From NCBI RefSeq assembly GCF_016908555.1, contig NZ_JAFBEE010000018.1, forward strand, positions 1 through 58,295: DNA of 58,295 nt. The letters are read 5' to 3'. Under the pieces are notes generated by a model. The model worked only from the letters and a program-made list of their open reading frames with translations, was not told the origin of the DNA and made no database searches. Both the position numbers and the translations under genes were made by a program. Shown one piece after another: positions 43,809 through 53,091 of this stretch (the stretch's first letter is position 1; each line of letters starts with the position of its first letter). This stretch comes from Alkaliphilus hydrothermalis (lineage in GTDB: Bacteria > Bacillota > Clostridia > Peptostreptococcales > Natronincolaceae).

Positions 43809-45878
43809 TTAGCTAAAAGAAATATCATCATTTAAGCCCTCAAATTTTTCTTCGATCTTTTTTTTCAACCGTGGATATGCCTCTAGGCTCAAGGTTTCCT
43901 CCTCCGCCAATAGCTTTTGCACTTCAACCTCCACCTGCTTTAAAATCTTCATATGTCTAAAAATGTTAGCTATTTTAAACTCTGGCAAACCATGCTGTCT
44001 AGTGCCAAAAAATTCCCCTGGACCCCTTAAGGAAAGGTCTTTTTCTGAAAGTATAAATCCATCATTGGTCTCCACCATAATTCCCATGCGTTCCTTGGCA
44101 ATATCAGTCTTGCTATCATGGAGAAGCAAACAATAGGATTGATAAGCTCCCCTTCCTACCCTTCCCCTTAGCTGGTGAAGCTGGGCTAGTCCAAATCTCT
44201 CTGCATTTTCAATTACCATTACAGAAGCATTGGGCACATTTACCCCTACTTCTATAACCGTAGTAGAGACCAGAATATGAATTTCTCCCCCCTTAAACTC
44301 CCCCATGATGACTTCCTTTTCCTTTGGACTCATTTTTCCATGGAGTAATCCTACTCGGTAGTCCTTGAAGTAGGTTGCTGCCAATTCTTCAGCAATTTCA
44401 GTTGCCGCTTGTGCTTCAATTTTCTCCGACTCCTCCACCAATGGACAGACCACATAGGCTTGTCTACCCTCCTGCAGCTGCTTTTTGACAAAATGATATG
44501 CCTGATCCTTTTCTGTTAGCTTTTTCTCATAAGTTTTAATGGGCTTTCGTCCTGGGGGTAATTCATCTATGATAGAAATATCTAAATCACCATATAGAAT
44601 CAATGCCAGGGTTCTAGGGATCGGTGTCGCTGTCATTACTAATACATGGGGATTTATCCCCTTACTTGCCAACACAGCCCTCTGACGAACACCAAAACGA
44701 TGCTGTTCATCGGTGATGGCTAAAGCTAATTTGTGAAAATCCACCCCCTCTTGGATGATGGCATGGGTTCCTACCACAATCTGAATTTCCCCAGATGCGA
44801 TTACCTCAAGGAGTTTTTCTTTTGTCTTCTTCTTTAAACTCCCCACTAACATTCCAACTTTGATTCCTAGAGGTTGAAAAACTTCCTGTAGGGAGATATA
44901 GTGTTGTTCTGCCAAAATTTCTGTTGGAGCCATCATCGTCCCTTGGTATCCGTTTAAAACTGCTAAATATAGTGCCAAGACTGCTATAATCGTCTTCCCT
45001 GACCCTACATCTCCCTGCACCAATCGATTCATGGGGACGTCTTTATTTAAGTCTGAGACAATTTCCTCCAAAGTCCTCCGCTGAGCATTGGTGAGCCTGA
45101 AGGGCAATCCATTTAGAAGCTGGTCAAACTCCGCCATCCTTTTCAAGGCAATCCCTTCCAAATCCTTCGACACAGTTTGTTTAATTCTAAGTAATGCCAA
45201 CCTCAGAAGGAGAAATTCATCAAAAATCAATCTATATTTAGCCACCTTCAAAGCCTTAGCCGAATCTGGGAAGTGAATATTCCTTAGTGAAAAATTAAGA
45301 TCACACAAACGATTTTCCTTGATGATCCTTTGTGGAAGATAATCTTCTGTATCCTTTTGAACTTGATCAGCAATAGACCGTTGCAGATTGATCAGTTGTA
45401 TCTGCTTCAATCCTTCGGTAGCTGGATATACCGGTAAAATCATGTCGGGGTCTTCTTCCCGTTCCATCGTATCCACCAATTCAAAGGTGGGGTTCACCAT
45501 TTCCAGTCCATATCTTCCCCGCTTTACTTCTCCACTTACCATCATGATCTTTCCAGGCTTCAGCTTATTTTTTAGGTAGGTCATATTGAAAAAGGTTAAG
45601 TACAACTTACCAGTATCATCCTTGATGGCGGTTTGAAGAATAGACAATCGCCCTCTTTTAGGAAGACTCCTAGCCTCCCCCATAATTTCGCCAAAGATGG
45701 TGGACTTTTCTCCAGCCGTCAGCTGATTAATGGTTTTTACATTTCTTCGGTCATCATAATCCCTTGGAAAATGATAGAGCAGGTCTTCTACAGTTTGGAT
45801 TTTTAATCTATTTAATTTTTGGGCTGTTTTAGGTCCAACCCCTTGGAGGGCTTTTATGTTCTGTTTTAAAAACTCCAT
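43809..45878 (-). CDS. recG: ATP-dependent DNA helicase RecG
   Basis: 689-aa branch-migration helicase acting on Holliday junctions and stalled forks. Wedge/OB domain in the N-terminal ~250 residues, Walker A GDVGSGKT, DEQH box, motifs V-VI with VGVNVPNASVMVIENAERFGLAQLHQLRGRVGRG, and the C-terminal TRG-like region. I use the ATG at 45878 because AAGGAGTGAGG precedes it; the longer reading to 45962 would start inside the terminator of the fakA gene. Confidence 0.96.
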   Translation of the reverse strand: MEFLKQNIKALQGVGPKTAQKLNRLKIQTVEDLLYHFPRDYDDRRNVKTINQLTAGEKSTIFGEIMGEARSLPKRGRLSILQTAIKDDTGKLYLTFFNMTYLKNKLKPGKIMMVSGEVKRGRYGLEMVNPTFELVDTMEREEDPDMILPVYPATEGLKQIQLINLQRSIADQVQKDTEDYLPQRIIKENRLCDLNFSLRNIHFPDSAKALKVAKYRLIFDEFLLLRLALLRIKQTVSKDLEGIALKRMAEFDQLLNGLPFRLTNAQRRTLEEIVSDLNKDVPMNRLVQGDVGSGKTIIAVLALYLAVLNGYQGTMMAPTEILAEQHYISLQEVFQPLGIKVGMLVGSLKKKTKEKLLEVIASGEIQIVVGTHAIIQEGVDFHKLALAITDEQHRFGVRQRAVLASKGINPHVLVMTATPIPRTLALILYGDLDISIIDELPPGRKPIKTYEKKLTEKDQAYHFVKKQLQEGRQAYVVCPLVEESEKIEAQAATEIAEELAATYFKDYRVGLLHGKMSPKEKEVIMGEFKGGEIHILVSTTVIEVGVNVPNASVMVIENAERFGLAQLHQLRGRVGRGAYQSYCLLLHDSKTDIAKERMGIMVETNDGFILSEKDLSLRGPGEFFGTRQHGLPEFKIANIFRHMKILKQVEVEVQKLLAEEETLSLEAYPRLKKKIEEKFEGLNDDISFS

Positions 45879-45908
45879 GACCTCACTCCTTAAATGATAA
45901 ATTACTAC

Positions 45909-45959
45909 AAAAAACCAGCCCCCTAACGTATTACCACATACGCTACGTTGCTGGTTTTT
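45909..45959 (-). terminator. Intrinsic terminator of yloU-fakA
   Basis: Minus-strand stem AAAAACCAGC / GCTGGTTTTT with an inner AACGTA/TACGTT pair and a T-run. It lies 40 bp past the fakA stop and shows that the recG reading upstream of 45878 is not real. Confidence 0.8.
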
Positions 45960-45998
45960 CAACTACACTAGTTTCTTTGAAAATTTATAATCCTTTTA

Positions 45999-47615
45999 CT
46001 ACTCAACAGAGAATATATAATAATATAACGGTTGACCGCCATAGTAAATTTCAATATCGCAATGGGGGAAATGAGATTCAATTTCCTCAATTAACGCTTC
46101 AGCATCTTCTTCTTGAATATCTTGACCATATAATAGAGTAATCATTTCATCATCTTCTGTAACAAGATTCTTTAGAAGTTGGATAGAAACCTCGTCGATA
46201 CTCTTACCAGCAGCCTGTATTTCCCCATCGCCTATTCCTAGTATATCATCTTTATTAATAATCATATCATTATAGCTAGTATCTCTTACGGCATAGGTGA
46301 CCTGCCCTGTTTTAACGTTTTTCAATGCTTCCTGCATTCCCTCTTGGTTTTCTGCGCCTGTAGCCTCTGGATTGAAGGCTAACATCGCTGTGATTCCTTG
46401 AGGCACCGATTTGGAAGGGATTACAATGATATTTTTGGAGGATATTTCTTTCGCTTGATTTGCTGCCATGATAATATTTCCATTGTTGGGTAAAAGGAAA
46501 ATCGTATCGGCTTGAATTCCTTCAATTGCTTTTACAAAATCCTCCGTACTCGGATTCATTGTTTGACCACCTTCAATAACGTGATCCACCCCTAAATCCT
46601 TGAAAATTGTAGTTAAGCCATTCCCCATAGTAACAGTGATAAAACCAAAGTCCTTCCCTTGAGCAGCTATCTTCTTTTCTTCGCCATAGGTTTCATGGGG
46701 ACGGGATTGTAATCTCATATTATCAATTTTTATATCTGCTAAATATCCAACTTCTAAAGCATGTTCCATAGCTTGCCCTGGGTGATTTGTATGAATATGT
46801 ACTTTAACAACAGTTTCATTTCCTACCACCAATAGGGAATCTCCAATAACTTTTAGTTTATTTTTTAATGCATCTATGTCTACATTGTTGCCATGAATAA
46901 TGAATTCAGTACAATAACCAAACTCTATATCTCCTTCAGGTAGATCGTGTTCAACTGTTACCATTTCAACCGATGGCTCTTCATCTATTACACTGGACTT
47001 ACCTGTCAAGGCTGCCAATGCCCCCATGTAGAAATATAGTAAACCTTTTCCACCGGAGTCCACTACCCCAGCATCCTTTAATACCTTTAACATTTCAGGA
47101 GTCCTCTTTAAAGACTCATCAGCTGCATCGATTACCTTCTCCATGAAAGCTACCACATCTGTTTCCGTTTCAGCGAATTCAAGGGCTTTTTCTGCGCTTT
47201 CTCTAGCTACAGTTAGTATTGTGCCCTCTACAGGTTTCATCACTGCCTTGTAGGCTGTGTCTGCTCCAGATTTCAATAGATTTGCAAGGTCCTTTACATT
47301 AAGACGATTTTTGTCTTTAGCTCCCTTTGCAAATCCCCTAAATAATTGAGAAAGGATTACTCCAGAATTCCCTCTAGCCCCCATTAAAGAACCATTAGCT
47401 AAACCATCGGCTACCTCCTCTAAGGATTCCCCTGACTTAGTTCTTACTTCTCTAACAGCTGATTGCATTGTCAAAGACATATTGGTTCCGGTATCACCAT
47501 CGGGTACAGGAAATACATTCAGTGCATTGACTATTTGCTTGTTATTTTCTAGGGATTGTGCACCTTCTATTATCATTTTCTTAAACAGTTGCCCGTCTAT
47601 ATGTTCTATTTTCAA
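45999..47615 (-). CDS. DAK2-domain fatty acid kinase catalytic protein, FakA/YloV type
   Basis: 538-aa protein. An N-terminal DAK2 (DhaL-like) kinase domain has the metal-binding PVPDGDTGTNM motif (about residues 36-46) and GNSGVILSQLFRG; a middle and a C-terminal domain follow as in FakA. With a FakB partner it phosphorylates exogenous fatty acids for phospholipid synthesis. No fakB is in the window. It lies 17 bp after yloU, a standard pair in Firmicutes. Confidence 0.9.
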   Translation of the reverse strand: MKIEHIDGQLFKKMIIEGAQSLENNKQIVNALNVFPVPDGDTGTNMSLTMQSAVREVRTKSGESLEEVADGLANGSLMGARGNSGVILSQLFRGFAKGAKDKNRLNVKDLANLLKSGADTAYKAVMKPVEGTILTVARESAEKALEFAETETDVVAFMEKVIDAADESLKRTPEMLKVLKDAGVVDSGGKGLLYFYMGALAALTGKSSVIDEEPSVEMVTVEHDLPEGDIEFGYCTEFIIHGNNVDIDALKNKLKVIGDSLLVVGNETVVKVHIHTNHPGQAMEHALEVGYLADIKIDNMRLQSRPHETYGEEKKIAAQGKDFGFITVTMGNGLTTIFKDLGVDHVIEGGQTMNPSTEDFVKAIEGIQADTIFLLPNNGNIIMAANQAKEISSKNIIVIPSKSVPQGITAMLAFNPEATGAENQEGMQEALKNVKTGQVTYAVRDTSYNDMIINKDDILGIGDGEIQAAGKSIDEVSIQLLKNLVTEDDEMITLLYGQDIQEEDAEALIEEIESHFPHCDIEIYYGGQPLYYYIFSVE

Positions 47616-47632
47616 CCTAGTACCTCCTCAAA

Positions 47633-47989
47633 TTACTTTTCAACTCTGACACCTTGAACAGTAATATTTACTTTTTTTACCTTCATTCCGGTCAGGTTTT
47701 CTATATTGTATTTTACTTTATCAATTATATTATTTGCAACAACAGAGATTCTTGTTCCAAACTCCACTATTACAAATAAATCAATAGTGATTGTATCATT
47801 TTCGGTTTGAACCTTTACTCCTTTACTTGAATGTTCTCTCTTAAGAAGCTCCACTATTCCACTGGCTGTAGATTTTGCAGCCATCCCTACTAATCCATAG
47901 CATTCCATAGCAGATACACCAGCAATAGAAGCTAATACATGATCGTCAATGGTAATCGTTCCTAAGTCATTTGTCAGTTTTCCAGGCAT
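47633..47989 (-). CDS. yloU: Asp23/Gls24 family protein YloU
   Basis: 118-aa Asp23-family protein (GTITIDDHVLASIAGVSAMECYGLVGMA, IDLFVIVEFGTRISVVANNIIDKVKYNIE). Family members are linked to envelope homeostasis; this copy is always next to fakA. First gene of the yloU-fakA operon. It is divergent from rpmB across a 318-bp region. Confidence 0.92.
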   Translation of the reverse strand: MPGKLTNDLGTITIDDHVLASIAGVSAMECYGLVGMAAKSTASGIVELLKREHSSKGVKVQTENDTITIDLFVIVEFGTRISVVANNIIDKVKYNIENLTGMKVKKVNITVQGVRVEK

Positions 47990-48307
47990 GATAACCCCTC
48001 CTTTTCCTATTACTTTTCCCTTTATTTTAGTTTTTTAAATAGTTTTATCTCTATTTTCTCATAATACACTTATGTAAACACTTATGTGAAATATGCTTGG
48101 GCTATCGGCTAATCATCTATACCTATTTTATATCAATAATCATTATAGTTCAACAAAAAAACCATAAACCCTCCTTTTACATAAAATTTCTTCATAATCT
48201 AAAGGGTTAGATCTAATTATTTTAATATAGTTATTGCCAAACTATCAGTAATATGTTAATATTATTATGTTTTTAAGTTTGCCTTGCTTGAAGGAGGTGT
48301 GTTTATT
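47990..48307. other. Divergent yloU/rpmB intergenic region
   Basis: 318 bp, AT-rich, without protein genes. It holds a plausible rpmB promoter (48234-48262) on the plus strand, and should hold the yloU promoter on the minus strand. No operator or riboswitch is recognisable. Confidence 0.5.
48234..48262 (+). promoter_or_regulatory. Candidate rpmB promoter
   Basis: TTGCCA (48234-48239), 17-nt spacer, TAATAT (48257-48262); transcription would start near 48269, leaving a short leader before the rpmB start. Confidence 0.55.
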
Positions 48308-48499
48308 ATGGCAAAAGTATGTGACGTATGCAACAAAGGGAAAGTATTCGGAAACCAAGTCAGTCACTCTGTCCGACACAGCAAAAGAACCTGGGCTCCT
48401 AATTTAAGAAGAGTCAGAGCTATTGTTAACGGTACTCCAAAGAGACTTAATGTTTGTACAAGATGTCTACGTTCTGGAAGAGTAGAAAGAGCATTATAA
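48308..48499 (+). CDS. rpmB: 50S ribosomal protein L28, zinc-binding form
   Basis: 63-aa L28. CDVC near the start and CTRC near the end form a C+ type zinc ribbon. The middle segment NQVSHSVRHSKRTWAPNLRRVR is the rRNA-binding core. I start at the ATG at 48308, preceded by GAAGGAGGTG; an upstream reading from 48284 runs through that site. Single-gene unit with its own promoter and terminator. Confidence 0.96.
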   Translation: MAKVCDVCNKGKVFGNQVSHSVRHSKRTWAPNLRRVRAIVNGTPKRLNVCTRCLRSGRVERAL

Positions 48500-48528
48500 T
48501 TTTTTATAAAAATTATAAATGATGATAT

Positions 48529-48556
48529 AAAAGCCGCCATAAATGGTAGGCTTTTT
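48529..48556 (+). terminator. rpmB terminator
   Basis: Imperfect stem AAAAGCCGCCA / TGGTAGGCTTTT followed by TATATTCTTC on the plus strand. Confidence 0.65.
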
Positions 48557-48591
48557 ATATTCTTCATTTTGAGATGGTTTATGAGATGTAG

Positions 48592-48759
48592 CTAAAGACG
48601 AAATATAAACAACCCAACGACTAAACAGCCACACCCAAAGATAAATATCCAGAAGGTAAATGGGATGATATATATCAAAGTTATGATTCCAACAATCACA
48701 AAGACCAATCCCAAAAGATTTCCTATGGTTAAACCATGTCTTTTTCTTCTTCGGAACAT
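48592..48759 (-). CDS. Small basic-N-terminal membrane protein, 55 aa
   Basis: Short gene below usual length limits. The product begins MFRRRKRHGLTIGNLLG and then has two hydrophobic helices (about residues 12-32 and 34-53) ending in FRL. A GTAGGTGAT tract precedes the ATG. Similar arginine-rich two-helix mini-proteins are scattered in Clostridia. It faces the rpmB terminator and may be expressed alone or with the downstream side of this region. No function can be assigned. Confidence 0.65.
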   Translation of the reverse strand: MFRRRKRHGLTIGNLLGLVFVIVGIITLIYIIPFTFWIFIFGCGCLVVGLFIFRL

Positions 48760-48804
48760 GTCATCACCTACTTTTTTATTCTTATTTACATCATATGCAA
48801 AAAT

Positions 48805-48844
48805 ACAAAAAATGCCACTCTAGACCATTAATACCTAGAGTGGC
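48805..48844 (-). terminator. Terminator of the rlmN-to-thiN gene run
   Basis: Perfect 10-bp stem GCCACTCTAG / CTAGAGTGGC (48814-48823, 48835-48844) followed on the minus strand by ATTTTTTG, 9 bp after the thiN stop. Confidence 0.88.
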
Positions 48845-48852
48845 TTATTAAT

Positions 48853-49497
48853 TTAATCTATACTTTTACATACCAGCAGAGTGCCTTCTTTAACCTCAAC
48901 CGTTGCTTTCGTTTCCTTAAATTGATTACTAATCCCAAGGGTACTTCCCATTGAAAAACTGTGGTCTGTTAAAGGATACTCTAGACCCTTCAACGTTACC
49001 CCCTTCACCTCTTCACTGATGGGGATTATAGAAAGATACTCTCCCTTTTTCCCCTCCAACAGAAGTTGACCATTAGTAATGGTTAATTCATTTTTATCGT
49101 CCACTAACCTGCCAGCGATCCCTCTCTCCAATAGTCTCTTTAGAAGCATAATATTGGCGATACTATGATCCCACCTAGAGCCTACCGCCCCTATTATGGT
49201 TATCCTTTTAGGATTTAATCCCATTGCATATTCTAGGGCCAATTCTGAATCTGTAAAATTCTTTCGGGCAGGGAATTTTTTAAGCTCCACACCCTTCTCC
49301 TTCATCCAGTCCAAATCCTTCTGGGAAATAGAATCCAAATCCCCCACCAACATATGGGGAACAATCCCTAAAGGAACTAAATATTTTGAAGCTCCATCAG
49401 CACAAATGATTTTACTGTTTTCCCCTGAAGGTTTGTCTAAAAGATTTTGTAAAAATTTAAGATTTAAACAACCATTGACAATGATGACTATGTCCAT
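48853..49497 (-). CDS. thiN: Thiamine pyrophosphokinase
   Basis: 214-aa enzyme that converts thiamine to thiamine diphosphate with ATP. CADGASKYLVPLGIVPHMLVGDLDSI (about residues 33-58) is the conserved catalytic aspartate region, followed by DSELALEYA and the GAVGSRWDHSIANIMLL motif. It lies 17 bp after rpe, and this rsgA-rpe-thiN order is common in Firmicutes. Confidence 0.94.
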   Translation of the reverse strand: MDIVIIVNGCLNLKFLQNLLDKPSGENSKIICADGASKYLVPLGIVPHMLVGDLDSISQKDLDWMKEKGVELKKFPARKNFTDSELALEYAMGLNPKRITIIGAVGSRWDHSIANIMLLKRLLERGIAGRLVDDKNELTITNGQLLLEGKKGEYLSIIPISEEVKGVTLKGLEYPLTDHSFSMGSTLGISNQFKETKATVEVKEGTLLVCKSID

Positions 49498-49513
49498 AAT
49501 TACCTCCTAAAGC

Positions 49514-50170
49514 CTAGATAGTAGCATTTTTTCTCATAAGCTCCACTGTTTTTGGAATATCATCACTATTGAAAATAGCACTACCTGCAACGATCACATT
49601 AGCACCTGCCTTTGTTACTAAATCAATATTGTCGGGCTTTATTCCACCGTCAACCTGTATGTCAATCGAAAGACCTCGGTCATCAATCATTTTCTTTAAC
49701 GCTTCTATTTTCTGTAGAGTAGCCTCGATAAATTTTTGTCCTCCAAAACCAGGGTTTACTGTCATCAACAGCACCATATCCAAGTCCTCTAATACGTACT
49801 CAAGTACGCTTAAAGGTGTGGCAGGATTTAGGGCTACACAGGCCTTGGCCCCATGTTGTTTAATTAATTGAATGGTTCTATGAAGATGGGTACAAGCCTC
49901 ACTATGTACTGAAATAATGTCCGCTCCTGCCTTGACGAATTCTGGAATATATTGGTCTGGGTTTTCAATCATCAAATGCACATCAAAGGGCATATTGGTC
50001 TTTCCCTTTAGGCTTTGAGCAATTAATGGTCCTATTGTGATATTAGGTACAAAATGCCCGTCCATCACATCTATATGGAGCAGATCACAACCTGCCTCCT
50101 CTACCTTCCTTACATCCTCTAAAAGTTTTGAAAAATCTGCTGATAGTATTGATGGGGCTAATTTCAACAT
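49514..50170 (-). CDS. rpe: Ribulose-phosphate 3-epimerase
   Basis: 218-aa TIM-barrel enzyme of the pentose phosphate pathway that interconverts ribulose 5-phosphate and xylulose 5-phosphate. LHIDVMDGHFVPNITIGP and MTVNPGFGGQKFI signatures, with metal-binding His/Asp residues, and the phosphate-binding GGIKPDN/GSAIF end are intact. Four bp downstream of rsgA. Confidence 0.96.
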   Translation of the reverse strand: MLKLAPSILSADFSKLLEDVRKVEEAGCDLLHIDVMDGHFVPNITIGPLIAQSLKGKTNMPFDVHLMIENPDQYIPEFVKAGADIISVHSEACTHLHRTIQLIKQHGAKACVALNPATPLSVLEYVLEDLDMVLLMTVNPGFGGQKFIEATLQKIEALKKMIDDRGLSIDIQVDGGIKPDNIDLVTKAGANVIVAGSAIFNSDDIPKTVELMRKNATI

Positions 50171-50173
50171 CTA

Positions 50174-51052
50174 CTAGTACCTCCTATTTTTTCTTATTTC
50201 CTCTAATAGTTGTAGATAACTTGTATATCGGGATTGGGGAATATCCCCCTCCTCAACAGCCGTTTTGACACCGCAACGGGGCTCATTTTCATGGATACAG
50301 GAGAGGTATTGACATCCCTCACGATATTCATCAAATTCCCTAAAGGTATCGGAAAGTTCCTCCACCTCCATAAAATCCACCGTTAAAGAGCTGAACCCAG
50401 GAGTGTCCACCACCCAACCTGAAGACTGGAGGGGGATGAGCTCTACATGACGGGTAGTATGCTTTCCTCTGGCATTTTTTGCGCTGATTTCACCAGTTTG
50501 CAATACAAGATTGGATTGAATCCGATTTAATAGGGTGGATTTTCCCACACCAGATGGTCCTGCAAATACGGTTGTTTTTCCCGCTAATAACTTTTTAATT
50601 TCATCTATTGAGGCTTTATTCTCTTTCGTGGTAAAAATCACAGGATAACCCGTGGCTTCATAAATCTTTTTTAGTTTTGCTTGTTCTTCTTCATCAGCAA
50701 GGTCGATTTTATTAATACAAATAGCAATCTCCAGCCTTTGGCTTTCTGCCAACACGATAAAGCGATCCAATAAAGCTAGGTTTGGATCTGGCTGTGTTAT
50801 GGCAAATACCACAATTGCCTGATCTACATTGGCAACGGGAGGACGAATCAACTCCGTCTCCCGCTCCTTAATTTCTTCTATCATTCCTAAAAGTTTTTCT
50901 TCATCGGTGACGGAAAAAACTACATAATCCCCCACCATTGGAGTCATCTTGTTTTTTCGAAAGATTCCCCTTGCCTTACATTCATAGGTAATTCCATCGT
51001 AGTCTATATAATAAAATCCACCAATTCCTTTAATGATCCTGCCTTCCCTCAT
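50174..51052 (-). CDS. rsgA: Ribosome small subunit-dependent GTPase A
   Basis: 292-aa circularly permuted GTPase for 30S maturation. OB-fold N-terminus (about residues 1-65), then G4 (INKIDLAD near 109-116) before G1 (GPSGVGKSTLLN near 166-177), and a C-terminal zinc knuckle (CQYLSCIHENEPRCGV). It lies 10 bp after the kinase gene, in the conserved prpC-prkC-rsgA-rpe-thiN run. Confidence 0.96.
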   Translation of the reverse strand: MREGRIIKGIGGFYYIDYDGITYECKARGIFRKNKMTPMVGDYVVFSVTDEEKLLGMIEEIKERETELIRPPVANVDQAIVVFAITQPDPNLALLDRFIVLAESQRLEIAICINKIDLADEEEQAKLKKIYEATGYPVIFTTKENKASIDEIKKLLAGKTTVFAGPSGVGKSTLLNRIQSNLVLQTGEISAKNARGKHTTRHVELIPLQSSGWVVDTPGFSSLTVDFMEVEELSDTFREFDEYREGCQYLSCIHENEPRCGVKTAVEEGDIPQSRYTSYLQLLEEIRKNRRY

Positions 51053-51062
51053 TCAATTCCTC

Positions 51063-53087
51063 CTAAAAATTAATTACCACTGGTTCTCCATGTAGATGAC
51101 CATTTACATAAATTTCTAGTGTTTGTTTACCAGAACCCGTCATATTGAATATGGCTCTTTTCCCATCCTTTTCAATATCATGAAGCTTACTATGCACTAA
51201 CTTTTTTCCCGTGGAGGTAATCAGATAGATATCTAATTTAATCACACCAGAATATGAGTCTAGCTTTATCGTTACACTTTTTGAAGTTTTAGTAACGGTA
51301 TTTTCTTCGTCTTCTTCCCCTGAATCGCCGTCACCTTCACCATTACCGTTATCTCCCTGCGCAGGTGTTTCTGTTGTTGGTGGTGCTACTGGTTGTTGGG
51401 GCTGTTCTTCTATTTTCGGACCTTTACTGACCACTAAATTAATTACAGTATTTTCCTCCACCTCTGTAGCAGCAGGAATACTTTGACTGATTACTTCGTT
51501 AACATCATATTCATCACTATATTCTTCTTTAATCGGACCCTCTATCAGTTTTAATTGATCTAGAGTTCTTCTGACGGCATCTAAATCTCTACCCACTAGA
51601 TTTGGCATTAGGAAAATCACTTTTTCTGGACCTTTACTAATGACTACATCCACAGATGAATCTTGTGGCACTTCAGCTCCTGCCCTTGGGTTTTGTCTAA
51701 TCACTTGCCCCGCGGGTAAATCACTGAATTCAAGTTCCTTTTCCCCTTCTACTAAGTTGGCATTCCTTAATATGTAGGGTACATCCAACTCATCCTTGAA
51801 TACTAAATCAGGAACCTCTACTTGCTTTACTCCTTGACTAATCAATAGTTGAATATTGAATCCTTCCTTTACCTTCATTCCCTCATCTGGATTTTGGGAA
51901 ATAACGTGGTCCAATTCCACTTCACTACTGTACTTTTCTTTAATGTTTAATCCAAGTTTCAATTCATCTGCTAGGGCGACGGCTTCTTCTCTACTTAATC
52001 CAACAAACGCTGGCACTTCCACCTCCGGCGTCCCAAGGAATCCACCAAAGTAGTAGAATCCAAAGGTAAAGGCTAAAGCTAAGATTAATGCTGCAAAGAC
52101 TGCAGAAAATACAACGGATTTTTTCACTTTCTTCTTTTTCTTCTTTTCCGAAACCTCTGGAGCTTCTTCTTTTTTATTCTTCTTTAAATCCTCATCACTA
52201 ATAGCTGGTATGATTTGGGTAGGTGAATCCTCTTCACTAATTTTCCCATGATAGACAACATTAGCATTTGGATTGTTCTTTAATCTTGATAAATCCTCCA
52301 GTAATTCCTCAGTATTTTGATATCGAGCCGACTGCTCCTTCGTCATGAGTTTCAAAATAATATCCTCTAAAGTCTTTGATATTTCAGGGTTTAGCTGAGA
52401 AGGTTTTGTAGGCTTTTCTTGAATATGCTTTAATGCCACGGAAATGGGACTATCACCCTCAAAGGGAACTCTACCTGTTGCCATTTCATACATGGTGATT
52501 CCAAGTGAATACAGGTCTGACTTTTCATCGGTATAGCCCCCCCTAGCCTGTTCTGGTGAAAAATAGTGAACAGAACCAATTACGCTACCGGCATTGGTGA
52601 TGGTAGAGGAGGTGGCTGCTAATGCAATTCCAAAATCCGTCACCTTTGCCCGATGGTCGGCGGTCACAAGTATGTTGTGGGGTTTAATATCCCTATGGAT
52701 AATATGATTGTGATGAGCGTGTCGGAGAGCAAAGGCAATTTGTCTACTGACATCAACAATTTCCTCATTAGCCAACTTTCCCTTTTCTTTGATTAACTCC
52801 TTTAGGGTTTTCCCTGCTACATACTCCATTACAATATAATAGATTTCTTCACTTTCACCTACATCATAGATATTTACAACATTTGGATGGGACAAACTGG
52901 CAGCAGCTTGGGATTCTCGTTTGAATTTATCTATTAGGTCCTTATCGTTTGTAAACTCACCCCTAAGAATTTTAACTGCAACAAAACGATTCAGTAGGTT
53001 GCATTTGGCCTTGTAGACCACCGCCATTCCACCGCCACCGATTTTCTCAACAATTTCATATCTGTTACCCAGTATTTTACCAATCAT
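51063..53087 (-). CDS. prkC: Ser/Thr protein kinase with PASTA domains (PrkC/Stk1)
   Basis: 674-aa membrane kinase that senses muropeptides and regulates cell wall and spore functions. Kinase domain residues 1-270 (GGGGMAVVYKAKC, VAVKIL, HRDIKPHNIL, DFGIA, APE-type SPEQARGG), a poly-Lys juxtamembrane stretch, one helix (about 327-350), three PASTA repeats (about 355-560), then a Pro/Gly/Glu-rich linker and a C-terminal beta-rich domain of about 80 residues beyond the PASTA unit. It starts 4 bp after prpC. The FHA protein at 26.3 kb is a possible reader of its phospho-threonines (inference). Confidence 0.95.
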   Translation of the reverse strand: MIGKILGNRYEIVEKIGGGGMAVVYKAKCNLLNRFVAVKILRGEFTNDKDLIDKFKRESQAAASLSHPNVVNIYDVGESEEIYYIVMEYVAGKTLKELIKEKGKLANEEIVDVSRQIAFALRHAHHNHIIHRDIKPHNILVTADHRAKVTDFGIALAATSSTITNAGSVIGSVHYFSPEQARGGYTDEKSDLYSLGITMYEMATGRVPFEGDSPISVALKHIQEKPTKPSQLNPEISKTLEDIILKLMTKEQSARYQNTEELLEDLSRLKNNPNANVVYHGKISEEDSPTQIIPAISDEDLKKNKKEEAPEVSEKKKKKKVKKSVVFSAVFAALILALAFTFGFYYFGGFLGTPEVEVPAFVGLSREEAVALADELKLGLNIKEKYSSEVELDHVISQNPDEGMKVKEGFNIQLLISQGVKQVEVPDLVFKDELDVPYILRNANLVEGEKELEFSDLPAGQVIRQNPRAGAEVPQDSSVDVVISKGPEKVIFLMPNLVGRDLDAVRRTLDQLKLIEGPIKEEYSDEYDVNEVISQSIPAATEVEENTVINLVVSKGPKIEEQPQQPVAPPTTETPAQGDNGNGEGDGDSGEEDEENTVTKTSKSVTIKLDSYSGVIKLDIYLITSTGKKLVHSKLHDIEKDGKRAIFNMTGSGKQTLEIYVNGHLHGEPVVINF

Positions 53088-53091
53088 GTCC

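Noticed and set aside
45879..45962. N-terminal extension of RecG
   Set aside because: The extra 28 codons lie over a terminator stem, and a good ribosome binding site precedes the ATG at 45878.
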